From: Gemmatimonadota bacterium
GTDB taxonomy: Bacteria > Gemmatimonadota > Gemmatimonadetes > Gemmatimonadales > GWC2-71-9
Length of the DNA: 27,415 nt
Reading direction: 5' to 3'
NCBI GenBank assembly: GCA_017889745.1
Contig: JAGGAG010000012.1
Span: 1-27,415 of the forward strand
The translations under genes and the position numbers were made by a program. The notes beneath the pieces were generated by a model. It was not told where the DNA came from and ran no database searches. It saw only the letters and a list, made by a program, of their open reading frames with translations. How positions within the stretch are numbered: the first letter of the stretch is position 1; each line of letters opens with the position of its first letter. Positions 14,413 to 21,821 of this stretch are shown piece after piece.

Positions 14413-15744
14413 ATGGCAATCTCCCGGCTTCTCGGGCGCCTCGGTCTCGACCGGCCGGACCTGCGCGCCTGGGCGATGTACGACTGGGCCATATCCGGCT
14501 TCCAGACCATCGTGATGACGGCCGTGTTCCCGATCTTCTTCGCGCGGGTTCCGGCCGCGCTGCTTTCGCCGGCGGACGCGACCGCTCGCTACGCCGACCT
14601 CAACACCCTGTACCTCGCCGTGGTGGCGCTGCTCTCGCCCGTCCTGGGCGCGGCCGCCGACTACCTCGGCATCGCGCGCCGCCTGCTTTTCGGCTTCATG
14701 CTCCTTGGCGTGGTGGCGACGGCAGGATTCGCCCTCATCGGGCCCGGCGACCTGGGGCTCGCCTCGGTGCTGTTCGTGCTCGCCATGATCGGCGCCACCA
14801 CGAGCTTCGTCTTCTATGAATCGCTGCTGCCCCGCCTGGCGGGCCCGGCCGACGTCGACCGCGTCTCCAGCGCCGGCTACGCGCTCGGCTACATCGGCGG
14901 CGGCATCCTGCTCGCCCTCTGCCTGGCGGCCATCCAGTTTCCCCAGGCGGTCGGGCTGGGGGCGTCCGGGCGCGGCCTCGCCACCCGGCTCACATTCGTC
15001 GCCACCGCGGTATGGTGGATCGCGTTCGCGATCCCGCTGTACCGGCGGGTGCCCGAGCCACCCCGCCTCGTGGAGCGTGATGAGTCGCTGCACGAGAACC
15101 CGGCGCGGGCGGCCTTTGCCCGCCTGGGCGGGACGTTTCGCTCGCTGCGCGAGTTCCGCCAGGCCTTCCTGCTGCTGGCCGCCTTCCTGATCTACAACGA
15201 CGGGATCCAGACCATCATCAAGATGGCCACCGCGTACGGCGCGGAGATCGGGATCCCCGATACCGCGATGATGCTGGCGATCCTGATCGTCCAGTTCGTG
15301 GGAGTGCCCTGCGCGTTCCTCTTCGGCGCCCTCGCCGGCCGCATCGGCGCCAAGCCGGCGATCCTGCTCGGCCTCCTGGTGTACACCCTCATCAGCATCG
15401 TGGGCTACCAGATGCGCACGGCCGGCCAGTTCTTCGTGCTGGCCGCGATGGTCGGGCTGGTGCAGGGCGGTACCCAGGCCCTGAGCCGTTCCCTCTTCGC
15501 CTCCATGACCCCGGCGCACAAGTCGGCGGAGTTCTTCGGCTTCTACAGCGTCTTCGAGAAGTTCGCGGGCGTCTTCGGGCCGCTGTTCTTCGCCATCTCG
15601 ATCCGCCTGACGGGGTCGAGCCGCAACGCCATCCTCTCCGTCGTGGCCTTCTTCGTCGTCGGGGGGCTGCTGCTGCTCTTCGTGAAGGTGGACGAGGGCC
15701 GGCGCGCGGCCCGTGAGGCCGAAGTCCTGGTCGCCGCGTCGTGA
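14413..15744 (+). CDS. MFS transporter, UMF1 (Atg22-like) family
   Basis: The protein is 443 residues from the ATG at 14413, or 447 from 14401, with about 12 transmembrane segments. It starts with WAMYDWAISGFQTIVMTAVF, the hallmark first helix of the UMF1 family (YDWANSAF-like). SFVFYESLLPRLAG, AGYALGYIGGGILLALCL and LIYNDGIQTIIKMATAYGAEI are also typical, as is QALSRSLFASMTP in the second half. Characterised relatives include the fungal vacuolar amino acid exporter Atg22; substrates of the bacterial members are not established. It follows terC by about 45-60 bases, so it may be partly cotranscribed, or use its own promoter at 14397. Confidence 0.94.
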   Translation: MAISRLLGRLGLDRPDLRAWAMYDWAISGFQTIVMTAVFPIFFARVPAALLSPADATARYADLNTLYLAVVALLSPVLGAAADYLGIARRLLFGFMLLGVVATAGFALIGPGDLGLASVLFVLAMIGATTSFVFYESLLPRLAGPADVDRVSSAGYALGYIGGGILLALCLAAIQFPQAVGLGASGRGLATRLTFVATAVWWIAFAIPLYRRVPEPPRLVERDESLHENPARAAFARLGGTFRSLREFRQAFLLLAAFLIYNDGIQTIIKMATAYGAEIGIPDTAMMLAILIVQFVGVPCAFLFGALAGRIGAKPAILLGLLVYTLISIVGYQMRTAGQFFVLAAMVGLVQGGTQALSRSLFASMTPAHKSAEFFGFYSVFEKFAGVFGPLFFAISIRLTGSSRNAILSVVAFFVVGGLLLLFVKVDEGRRAAREAEVLVAAS

Positions 15745-15761
15745 GCGCTGCCCGCGCCCGC

Positions 15762-15790
15762 TTGCGGCGGCACGAGCGAGGTCCTACTGT
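15762..15790 (+). promoter_or_regulatory. Weak candidate promoter ahead of the small ORF
   Basis: TTGCGG (15762-15767) and TACTGT (15785-15790) are spaced by 17 bases. Each hexamer matches only three consensus positions, so this is a weak prediction. It would start transcription close to the ATG at 15799 and could serve the small ORF and the lysine operon downstream. Confidence 0.3.
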
Positions 15791-15798
15791 TGGTAACG

Positions 15799-15909
15799 AT
15801 GCCCGCATTGCCCGAGAAGTTCCGTTCCGCGCACTCCTGGTTCGCCCCCGGCTTCAAGCGGGCGACCACGAAGAAGGCGCGCCTGCGCGCGGAGCTCACG
15901 GACGACTGA
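15799..15909 (+). CDS. Candidate 36-residue small protein or leader peptide
   Basis: The ATG at 15799 opens a 36-codon frame ending at TGA. The peptide is basic, with an aromatic centre (SAHSWFAPGFKRATTKKARL) and an acidic end (ELTDD). It has no signal peptide and no Shine-Dalgarno sequence. I recognise no family. It sits in the 232-base gap between the MFS gene and dapE, followed 29 bases later by a strong hairpin. It could be a genuine small protein, or a leader peptide of the lysine operon, since it has two adjacent Thr and two adjacent Lys codons. It could also be chance: such frames are common in GC-rich DNA. Confidence 0.4.
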   Translation: MPALPEKFRSAHSWFAPGFKRATTKKARLRAELTDD

Positions 15910-15938
15910 CGGCAGTCAACGTCGCAATCACCATCTGA

Positions 15939-15966
15939 GCCCCGCCGCGCATCGCGCAGGCGGGGC
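15939..15966 (+). terminator. GC-rich hairpin upstream of dapE (terminator or attenuator candidate)
   Basis: GCCCCGCC (15939-15946) and GGCGGGGC (15959-15966) form a perfect 8-bp stem, with inner GCG/CGC pairs possible. The following ATTCTGTGT is only moderately rich in T, so termination may be weak. The dapE ATG is 10 bases after the stem, so the hairpin may also act on lysine-operon expression. Confidence 0.5.
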
Positions 15967-15976
15967 ATTCTGTGTC

Positions 15977-16978
15977 ATGGACGCCCTGGAACTCACGCGC
16001 TCGCTCGTCCGCATCGATTCGACCACCGGCCGCGAAGGCCCGGTCGCCGCATTCCTGGCCGCCGTGCTGGAACAGGAGGGCTGGATCGTCGTGCGCCAGC
16101 CGGTGGACGAAGGCCGCTTCAACGTCTACGCGCACCTGGGCGGGCCCGAAGTGGTCTTTTCCACCCACCTCGACACCGTGCCGCCCTTCATCGACCTGCG
16201 GGAGGATGAGACCTGGCTTCACGGCCGGGGCACCTGCGACGCCAAGGGCCTCGCGGCCGCGATGATCGCGGCCGCCGAGCGGCTCCGCGCCACGGGCGAG
16301 ACGCGGATCGGGCTGCTCTTCGTGGTGGGCGAGGAGAACGGTTCCGAGGGCGCGGCAGCCGCCGCGAGGCTCGAGCCGAGGGGCCGGTTCCTCATCAATG
16401 GCGAGCCGACCGAGAACCAGCTCACCATCGGGCAGAAGGGCGTGCTCCGCGCCAACCTCGTCGCCACCGGCCGCGCGGCCCACTCCGCCTATCCCGACGA
16501 GGGCGAGTCCGCGATCGTGCCGTTGCTGGACACGCTGCAGCGGGTGCAGCACATCACGCTGCCCCCTCATCCGGTGCTCGGCGACATGACGCTCAACATC
16601 GGGCGCATCGAAGGCGGGCGGGCGCCCAACGTCATTCCGGATCACGCGCGCGCCGAGCTGCTCTTCCGCACGGTGATGCCGCACGACGACCTCAAGCGCG
16701 CGATCGAGGCCGCCCTCGAGCCGCGCGTCACCGTCACCTATCCGCTGGAGATCCCCAGCGTCGTGTCCACCGCACCGAAAGGATGGCAGACGACCGTGGT
16801 GAGCTTTGCCAGTGACCTCCCCTTCCTGGCGAGCTGGGGCGAGGGCTACCAGCTGGGGCCGGGCACGATCCGCGTGGCGCATACCGCCGAGGAACGGATC
16901 CGCAAGACGGATCTCCAGCGTGGCATCGTGCTCTATGAGAAGTTGGCGCGCGACCTCCTGGCCCGGGGGGCGGCATGA
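15977..16978 (+). CDS. dapE: M20-family deacylase, probable succinyl-diaminopimelate desuccinylase
   Basis: The likely reaction is hydrolysis of N-succinyl-LL-diaminopimelate to LL-diaminopimelate and succinate. The product is 333 residues, shorter than the roughly 375 of E. coli DapE. The di-metal site is complete: HLDTVPP (His64, Asp66), GRGTCDAKG (Asp88), GEENGSEG (Glu119, Glu120), GEPTEN and, near the C-terminus, RVAHTAEE with the last His. The dimerisation domain lies at about 155-270. From the sequence alone it could also be an acetylornithine or LysK-like deacylase. The operon, with dapD at its other end, points to the succinylase route. Its end overlaps asd (ATGA). No Shine-Dalgarno sequence is evident at the ATG. 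Confidence 0.88.
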   Translation: MDALELTRSLVRIDSTTGREGPVAAFLAAVLEQEGWIVVRQPVDEGRFNVYAHLGGPEVVFSTHLDTVPPFIDLREDETWLHGRGTCDAKGLAAAMIAAAERLRATGETRIGLLFVVGEENGSEGAAAAARLEPRGRFLINGEPTENQLTIGQKGVLRANLVATGRAAHSAYPDEGESAIVPLLDTLQRVQHITLPPHPVLGDMTLNIGRIEGGRAPNVIPDHARAELLFRTVMPHDDLKRAIEAALEPRVTVTYPLEIPSVVSTAPKGWQTTVVSFASDLPFLASWGEGYQLGPGTIRVAHTAEERIRKTDLQRGIVLYEKLARDLLARGAA

Positions 16979-18027
16979 CTGCCCGCGTTCCCGTCGCCGT
17001 GCTGGGCGCTACCGGCACGGTGGGGCAGAAGTTCGTCCGCCTCCTGGCCGACCATCCCTGGTTCGAGCTGGTGGCCGTGGCCGCCTCGGACCAGAGTGCC
17101 GGCCGCAGCTATGGCGAAGTGGTGCGCTGGCGCGAGCCGGTGCCGCTTCCCAGCCGCATCGCCGATCTCGTGGTGCAGCGCTGCGCCCCGCCGCTCGACG
17201 CGCGCGTGGTCTTCTCGGCGCTCGACGCCGAGGTGGCGGGCGATATCGAGCAGGGCTTCGCCCGCGCCGGCGCGCTCGTCGTCACCAACACGCGGGTCCA
17301 TCGCATGGAACCCGACGTGCCGCTCGTGGTGCCCGAGGTCAATGCCCGGCACGTCGACCTCATCGATGCCCAGCGGCGCGAGCGCGGATGGACCGGTGCC
17401 ATCCTCGCCAACCCCAACTGCTCCACCGCCGCGCTGGTGGTGGCGCTCGCCCCGCTGCACGCCGCCTTCGGCCTCGAGAAGGTGTTCGTGGCCACCATGC
17501 AGGCGGCGTCCGGCGCCGGCTACCCCGGCGTGCCGTCACTCGACATCCTCGCGAACGTGATCCCCTTCATCGGGGGCGAGGAGGAGAAGATGGAGCGCGA
17601 GACGGTCAAGATCCTCGGCACCCTGGGCAAGGGCAGCGTCACCCCGGCGGAGATCACCCTGTCCGCGCACTGCAACCGCGTGCCCGTCATCGACGGGCAC
17701 ATGGAGGTGGTGTCCGCGGGCTTCCGCGAGGTGCCGTCCGTCGCCGCTGCCACCCGGGCGCTGAGCCGCTTCGCCGGGCCCGATGTCGTGCGCGCGCTGC
17801 CCAGCTCGCCCACGCCGGTCATCGAGATCGAGCAGCGGCCCGACCGCCCCCAGCCCCGGCTCGACATCGACCGCGGCGGCGGCATGGCGGTGACGGTGGG
17901 ACGCGTGCGGCCGTGCACCCTGCTCGACATTCGCTTCGTGGTGCTGGGCCACAACACCATTCGCGGCGCCGCCGGCGCCGGGGTGCAGATCGCCGAGCTG
18001 CTGAAGGCCGAGGGGCGCCTCGGATGA
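16975..18027 (+). CDS. asd: Aspartate-semialdehyde dehydrogenase (archaeal/fungal-like form)
   Basis: Asd reduces aspartyl-4-phosphate to aspartate semialdehyde with NADPH, the branch intermediate for lysine, methionine and threonine. The product is 350 residues. VAVLGATGTVGQKF is the NADP-binding loop. ANPNCSTAALVVALAP carries the catalytic Cys149, and SAHCNRVPVIDGHMEVV supplies the substrate-binding Arg and catalytic His. The CSTA motif and overall pattern match the archaeal/fungal-like ASADH subgroup rather than the E. coli one. VLGHNTIRGAAGAG lies near the C-terminus. The ATG overlaps the dapE stop, and lysC follows after 10 bases. Confidence 0.96.
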   Translation: MTARVPVAVLGATGTVGQKFVRLLADHPWFELVAVAASDQSAGRSYGEVVRWREPVPLPSRIADLVVQRCAPPLDARVVFSALDAEVAGDIEQGFARAGALVVTNTRVHRMEPDVPLVVPEVNARHVDLIDAQRRERGWTGAILANPNCSTAALVVALAPLHAAFGLEKVFVATMQAASGAGYPGVPSLDILANVIPFIGGEEEKMERETVKILGTLGKGSVTPAEITLSAHCNRVPVIDGHMEVVSAGFREVPSVAAATRALSRFAGPDVVRALPSSPTPVIEIEQRPDRPQPRLDIDRGGGMAVTVGRVRPCTLLDIRFVVLGHNTIRGAAGAGVQIAELLKAEGRLG

Positions 18028-18037
18028 CGGGGATCGC

Positions 18038-19390
18038 ATGATCGTCTGCAAGTTCGGCGGCACCTCGGTGCAGGACGCGGGCGCGATCCTTCGCCTCGCG
18101 AAGATCGTCGCGGCGCGGCGGCACGAGCAGCCCGTCGTGGTGGTCTCGGCGCTGGCACGGGTCACGGACAGCCTGGTGTCGCTCGCCGAGAGCGTGCGGC
18201 AGGGGCACGGCGCGGCGCTGGAGGCGACGCTGGAGACGCTGCACGACCGGCATCGCGCCGTCGCGGCCGACCTCGCGGGCGGCGAGGCCGCGCTGCCGGC
18301 GCTCGATGCCGCGTTTGCGGAGCTGCGCCGCGTGCTGCGGCCGGCCGTCGGACGGGTCCTCAGCCCGGCGGAGCGCGACCTCCTGCTCGGCCAGGGGGAG
18401 CTCTGGAGTTCGCGCCTGGTGGAGGCCGCACTCGCGGGGGCGGGCCTTCCCGTTGCGTGGGTGGACGCGCGACAGGTCATCGTCACCGACGACCGCCACG
18501 GCCGCGCCACCCCGCAGCTCGAGGCCATCCGGAAGGCGGCACACGCGGTGCTGGCGCCACTGCTCGCCGGGGGCCGCATACCCCTGACGCAGGGCTTCAT
18601 CGGCGCCACGGCGGCGGGCCGGCCCACCATTCTCGGCCGGGGCGGATCGGACTTCACCGCGTCGCTTCTGGGTGCCGCGCTCGATGCCGTGCGGGTCGAG
18701 ATCTGGACCGACGTCAACGGCCTCATGACCGCTGATCCCCGCATCGTCCCCGAGGCGCGCACCCTCGCCTCGGCCACGTACGACGAGGCCGCCGAGCTGG
18801 CTACCTTCGGCGCCAAGGTGCTGCACCCCGCCACGCAGTTGCCGCTGGCCGCGGCGGGCATCCCCATCGTGATCCTCAACGCCCAGCATCCCGACCACCC
18901 CGGCACCATCATCGGCGCCACCCGCGCCTCGGCGCTCCGGGCCGATGGTCCGATCGGGTCGATTTCGTGGAAGCCCGGCGCCATCCTCGTCAACGTGCGC
19001 GCCCCGCGCATGCTCGGCGCGTACGGGTTCCTCCGGCAGCTGTTCGAGGTCTTCGAGCGGCACGAGGTGCCGGTGGACGTGCTCGCGAGCAGCGAGGTGA
19101 GCGTGTCGCTCACGGTGGAGGACAAGAGCCGGCTCGAGGCGCTGGTCCGCGACCTGGCCCCGCTCGGCGAGGTCACCGTGAACGAGGGCCGGGCCATCGT
19201 CGCCGTGGTGGGCCACGGCATGCTCTCGTCGCCCGGCATCGCGGCCCGCGTGTTCGGGGCGGTGCAGCCGGCCAACATCGAGGTCATCTCGCAGGGCGCG
19301 TCGGCCACGAACCTGACCTTCGTGGTCAGGGAGGTTGATGGCCCCGCGATCGTGCAGCGCCTTCACCGCGAATTCTTCGGGAGCCCCTGA
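18038..19390 (+). CDS. lysC: Aspartate kinase
   Basis: Aspartate kinase phosphorylates aspartate and is the entry and main control point of the pathway. The product is 450 residues, the length of a monofunctional AK-III-like enzyme. It begins with IVCKFGGTSVQ (the KFGGTS phosphate-binding motif). GRGGSDFTASLLGAAL and WTDVNGLMTADPRIV form the rest of the kinase site. FGAKVLHPATQLPL closes the domain, and two ACT repeats occupy about residues 315-450 (VSVSLTVEDKSRLEALV and SQGASATNLTFVVRE). The ACT repeats are the usual site of feedback inhibition by lysine or threonine. The homoserine dehydrogenase part of ThrA-type fusions is absent. The stop abuts the GTG of dapB. Confidence 0.97.
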   Translation: MIVCKFGGTSVQDAGAILRLAKIVAARRHEQPVVVVSALARVTDSLVSLAESVRQGHGAALEATLETLHDRHRAVAADLAGGEAALPALDAAFAELRRVLRPAVGRVLSPAERDLLLGQGELWSSRLVEAALAGAGLPVAWVDARQVIVTDDRHGRATPQLEAIRKAAHAVLAPLLAGGRIPLTQGFIGATAAGRPTILGRGGSDFTASLLGAALDAVRVEIWTDVNGLMTADPRIVPEARTLASATYDEAAELATFGAKVLHPATQLPLAAAGIPIVILNAQHPDHPGTIIGATRASALRADGPIGSISWKPGAILVNVRAPRMLGAYGFLRQLFEVFERHEVPVDVLASSEVSVSLTVEDKSRLEALVRDLAPLGEVTVNEGRAIVAVVGHGMLSSPGIAARVFGAVQPANIEVISQGASATNLTFVVREVDGPAIVQRLHREFFGSP

Positions 19391-20086
19391 GTGCGAGCTG
19401 TCGTGATCGGCACGGGCCGCATGGGCCGTTCGGTGCAGGCCGCGCTCGACGCGCGGGGACACACGGTGGCCGCCATGGTCGGCAGCCACGAGAATGCCGG
19501 TGGCGCGGCGCTGGTGCCGGCCCGGCTCACCGGCGTCGACGTGGCCCTCGAGTTCACCACACCCGGCACCGCGCCGGCCAACGTCGCGCGCCTCCTCGCC
19601 GCCGGCGTGCCGGTCGTCTGCGGCACCACCGGCTGGGAGGACCAGATTCCGTCGCTCGAGGCGCTGGCCCGCGCGCGGATGGGCGCGCTCCTCATCGCCG
19701 CCAACTTCTCGGTGGGCGTGCACGTCATGCTCCACGCGGCACGGACCATGGCGGCGGCATTCCGCAGCCGGCCGGAGTTCGAGGGGCTCATCATCGAGAC
19801 CCATCACCGCCTCAAGCGCGACGCGCCCTCGGGCACCGGCCTCGCCATCCAGCGCGCCGCGAGGGAGGCCGGCGGCAAGGACCTCCCGGTCACGTCGATC
19901 CGGGCTGGCGCCGTCCCCGGCACCCACGAGCTGCGCTACGAGGGCCCGTTCGAGAGCCTGTCACTCGAGCATGTCGCGCGGGATCGCAGCGTCTTCGGCA
20001 CCGGCGCGGTGCTGGCGGCCGAATGGCTGGTGGGTCGCACGGGAGTCTTTACCTTCGAGGACGTGCTCTTCGGGAAGCGCGCATGA
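19391..20086 (+). CDS. dapB: 4-hydroxy-tetrahydrodipicolinate reductase
   Basis: DapB reduces the product of DapA to tetrahydrodipicolinate with NAD(P)H. The product is 231 residues, shorter than the roughly 270 of E. coli. The Rossmann loop is VVIGTGRMGRSV, where Thr replaces the more common Ala in GAxGRMG. CGTTGW, IAANFSVGVHVM and the active-site motif ETHHRLKRDAPSGTG (His138, His139, Lys142) are present. The deletion relative to E. coli seems to lie between the first strand and CGTTGW. The start is GTG, directly after the lysC stop. The end overlaps dapA (ATGA). Confidence 0.95.
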   Translation: MRAVVIGTGRMGRSVQAALDARGHTVAAMVGSHENAGGAALVPARLTGVDVALEFTTPGTAPANVARLLAAGVPVVCGTTGWEDQIPSLEALARARMGALLIAANFSVGVHVMLHAARTMAAAFRSRPEFEGLIIETHHRLKRDAPSGTGLAIQRAAREAGGKDLPVTSIRAGAVPGTHELRYEGPFESLSLEHVARDRSVFGTGAVLAAEWLVGRTGVFTFEDVLFGKRA

Positions 20087-20973
20087 CGAGGCTCAGCGGC
20101 TGCGGGACTGCGATCGTGACCCCGTTCACCGACGACGGCGCCGTGGACTGGTCCGCGCTGCGTGCCCTGGTGGAGTGGCAGGTGGCGGAAGGGATCGACT
20201 TCGTCGCCGCGTGCGGCACCACCGGGGAGGCGCAGACGCTGACCGATGAGGAGCGCGCCCGGGTCGTGTCGGCCACCCGGGACGCGGTCGCGGGCCGCGT
20301 GCCGGTCATGGCGGGCGCCACCAGCAACGACACGCGCCGTGCCGTCGAGGAAGTGCGGCGGATGTGCGATGCCGGCGCCGATGTCATCCTCACCGCGTCG
20401 CCCTACTACAACCGTCCGACGCAGGACGGCCTGCGCCGGCACTTCGAGACGGTGGCCGATGCGAGTGCCCGGCCCGTGGTGCTCTACAACGTCCCGGGCC
20501 GCGCGGGCGTCAACCTCCTTCCCGCCACCGCCGTGGCGGTCGCCGCCCATGACAACGTCATCGGGGTCAAGGAAGCGGCCGGCGACATGCACCAGGCGCT
20601 CGAGCTCCTGCGCCTCCGCCCGGACGGCTTTCGCGTCTTTTCCGGCGACGACTGGATGGCGCTGCCGCTCTGCGCCTGTGGCGGCGACGGCCTCATCTCG
20701 GTCGCGTCCAACGAGATGCCCCGGGAGCTGACCGAACTCGTGCGCCTCGCGCGCGCCGGCGACCTCGCCTCCGCCCGCGCGCTGCAGTGGAAGCTGCAGC
20801 CACTGCTCGATGCCAATTTCATCGAGTCGAACCCCATCCCGGTCAAGGCCGCACTGGCGGCGATGGGCCGCATCCGCAACGTGCTCCGGCTACCACTCGT
20901 TCCGGCGCAGCCCGCGACCGTCGCGCGCCTGCGCCTGGAACTGGCCCGCCTGAACGTGAGGCTCGAACCATGA
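20083..20973 (+). CDS. dapA: 4-hydroxy-tetrahydrodipicolinate synthase
   Basis: DapA condenses pyruvate with aspartate semialdehyde. The product is 296 residues, a TIM barrel of normal length. ACGTTGEAQTL holds the active-site Thr46-Thr47 pair, LYNVPGRAGVNL carries Tyr135, and VIGVKEAAGD has the Schiff-base Lys163. YYNRPTQDGLRRHF is also typical. ATG at 20083 is chosen because it overlaps the dapB stop and begins the conserved N-terminus; the frame is open further upstream inside dapB. The stop overlaps dapD (ATGA). Confidence 0.97.
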   Translation: MTRLSGCGTAIVTPFTDDGAVDWSALRALVEWQVAEGIDFVAACGTTGEAQTLTDEERARVVSATRDAVAGRVPVMAGATSNDTRRAVEEVRRMCDAGADVILTASPYYNRPTQDGLRRHFETVADASARPVVLYNVPGRAGVNLLPATAVAVAAHDNVIGVKEAAGDMHQALELLRLRPDGFRVFSGDDWMALPLCACGGDGLISVASNEMPRELTELVRLARAGDLASARALQWKLQPLLDANFIESNPIPVKAALAAMGRIRNVLRLPLVPAQPATVARLRLELARLNVRLEP

Positions 20974-21821
20974 CCAGCACGACGGCGCAGGACCTCCGGT
21001 CCCGCATCGAACGGTTCGTCACCGCCGTGCCCCCCGGCGAGGAGCGCGCGGCCCGCGAGGCAATCGATGCCCTGCGCGATGCGCTGGCGACCGGCAGCGT
21101 CCGCGCCGCGGAGCGCGGGGCCGACGGCCAGTGGCGCGCCAACGCCTGGGTCAAGGCCGGCATCCTCCTCGGCTTCCGGCTGGGTGCGGTGGTGCCGGTG
21201 GCTGAGGGCGGCCCGTTCGCCTTCTTCGACAAGGACACCTGGCCCCTGCGGCGGCTCCGCATCACCGACGGCATCCGCGTGGTACCGGGCGGGTCGGCCA
21301 TTCGCGACGGGGCATACGTGGCGCGGAGCGTCGTCTGCATGCCGCCGATGTACATCAACGTGGGGGCCTACGTCGACGAGGGGACGATGGTGGACAGCCA
21401 TGCCCTGGTCGGGTCGTGCGCGCAGGTCGGCAAGCGGGTGCACCTGTCCGCCGCGGCCCAGGTGGGCGGCGTGCTCGAGCCCGCCAATGCCCTTCCCGTG
21501 ATCATCGAGGACGACGCGATGATCGGAGGCAACTGCGGCGTGTACGAGGGAACGCTGATCCGCGAACGCGCCGTGCTCGCGCCCGGCGTCATCCTCACCG
21601 GCTCGACACCGGTGTACGACGTGGTGCACGACCGGGTGTACCGCCGGGAAGGCGAACGCCCGCTGGAGATTCCAGCGGGCGCCGTGGTGGTGCCTGGTTC
21701 ACGCCCGGTCCGCACCGGGCCCGGCGCCGCGGCCGGCGTGCATCTCTACGCCCCGGTCATCGTGAAGTACCGGGACGAGCGCACCGATGCCGCGGTGAAG
21801 ATCGAAGAGCTGCTCAGGTAG
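20970..21821 (+). CDS. dapD: 2,3,4,5-tetrahydropyridine-2,6-dicarboxylate N-succinyltransferase
   Basis: DapD transfers a succinyl group from succinyl-CoA to tetrahydrodipicolinate, committing the pathway to the succinylase route. The product is 283 residues; E. coli DapD has 274. The helical N-terminal domain occupies about 1-100. The left-handed beta helix of hexapeptide repeats follows, including SVVCMPPMYINVGAYVDEG, VDSHALVGSCAQVG, DDAMIGGNCGVYEG and RERAVLAPGVILT. The ATG at 20970 overlaps the dapA stop. It is the last gene of the operon; its stop lies within the tail of the convergent lipoprotein gene, and no terminator is visible between them. Confidence 0.96.
   Translation: MTSTTAQDLRSRIERFVTAVPPGEERAAREAIDALRDALATGSVRAAERGADGQWRANAWVKAGILLGFRLGAVVPVAEGGPFAFFDKDTWPLRRLRITDGIRVVPGGSAIRDGAYVARSVVCMPPMYINVGAYVDEGTMVDSHALVGSCAQVGKRVHLSAAAQVGGVLEPANALPVIIEDDAMIGGNCGVYEGTLIRERAVLAPGVILTGSTPVYDVVHDRVYRREGERPLEIPAGAVVVPGSRPVRTGPGAAAGVHLYAPVIVKYRDERTDAAVKIEELLR

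Noticed and set aside
15906..15938. A short frame ending in Val-Asn-Val-Ala-Ile-Thr-Ile directly before the hairpin, reminiscent of a threonine leader peptide
   Set aside because: It has no standard start codon with a ribosome binding site, and only one Thr and two Ile codons, too few to argue for attenuation.
17536..19927. Long minus-strand frames (590 and 702 codons) opposite asd, lysC and dapB
   Set aside because: They have the same low-complexity Arg/Ser/Ala composition and oppose three enzymes with intact catalytic motifs.
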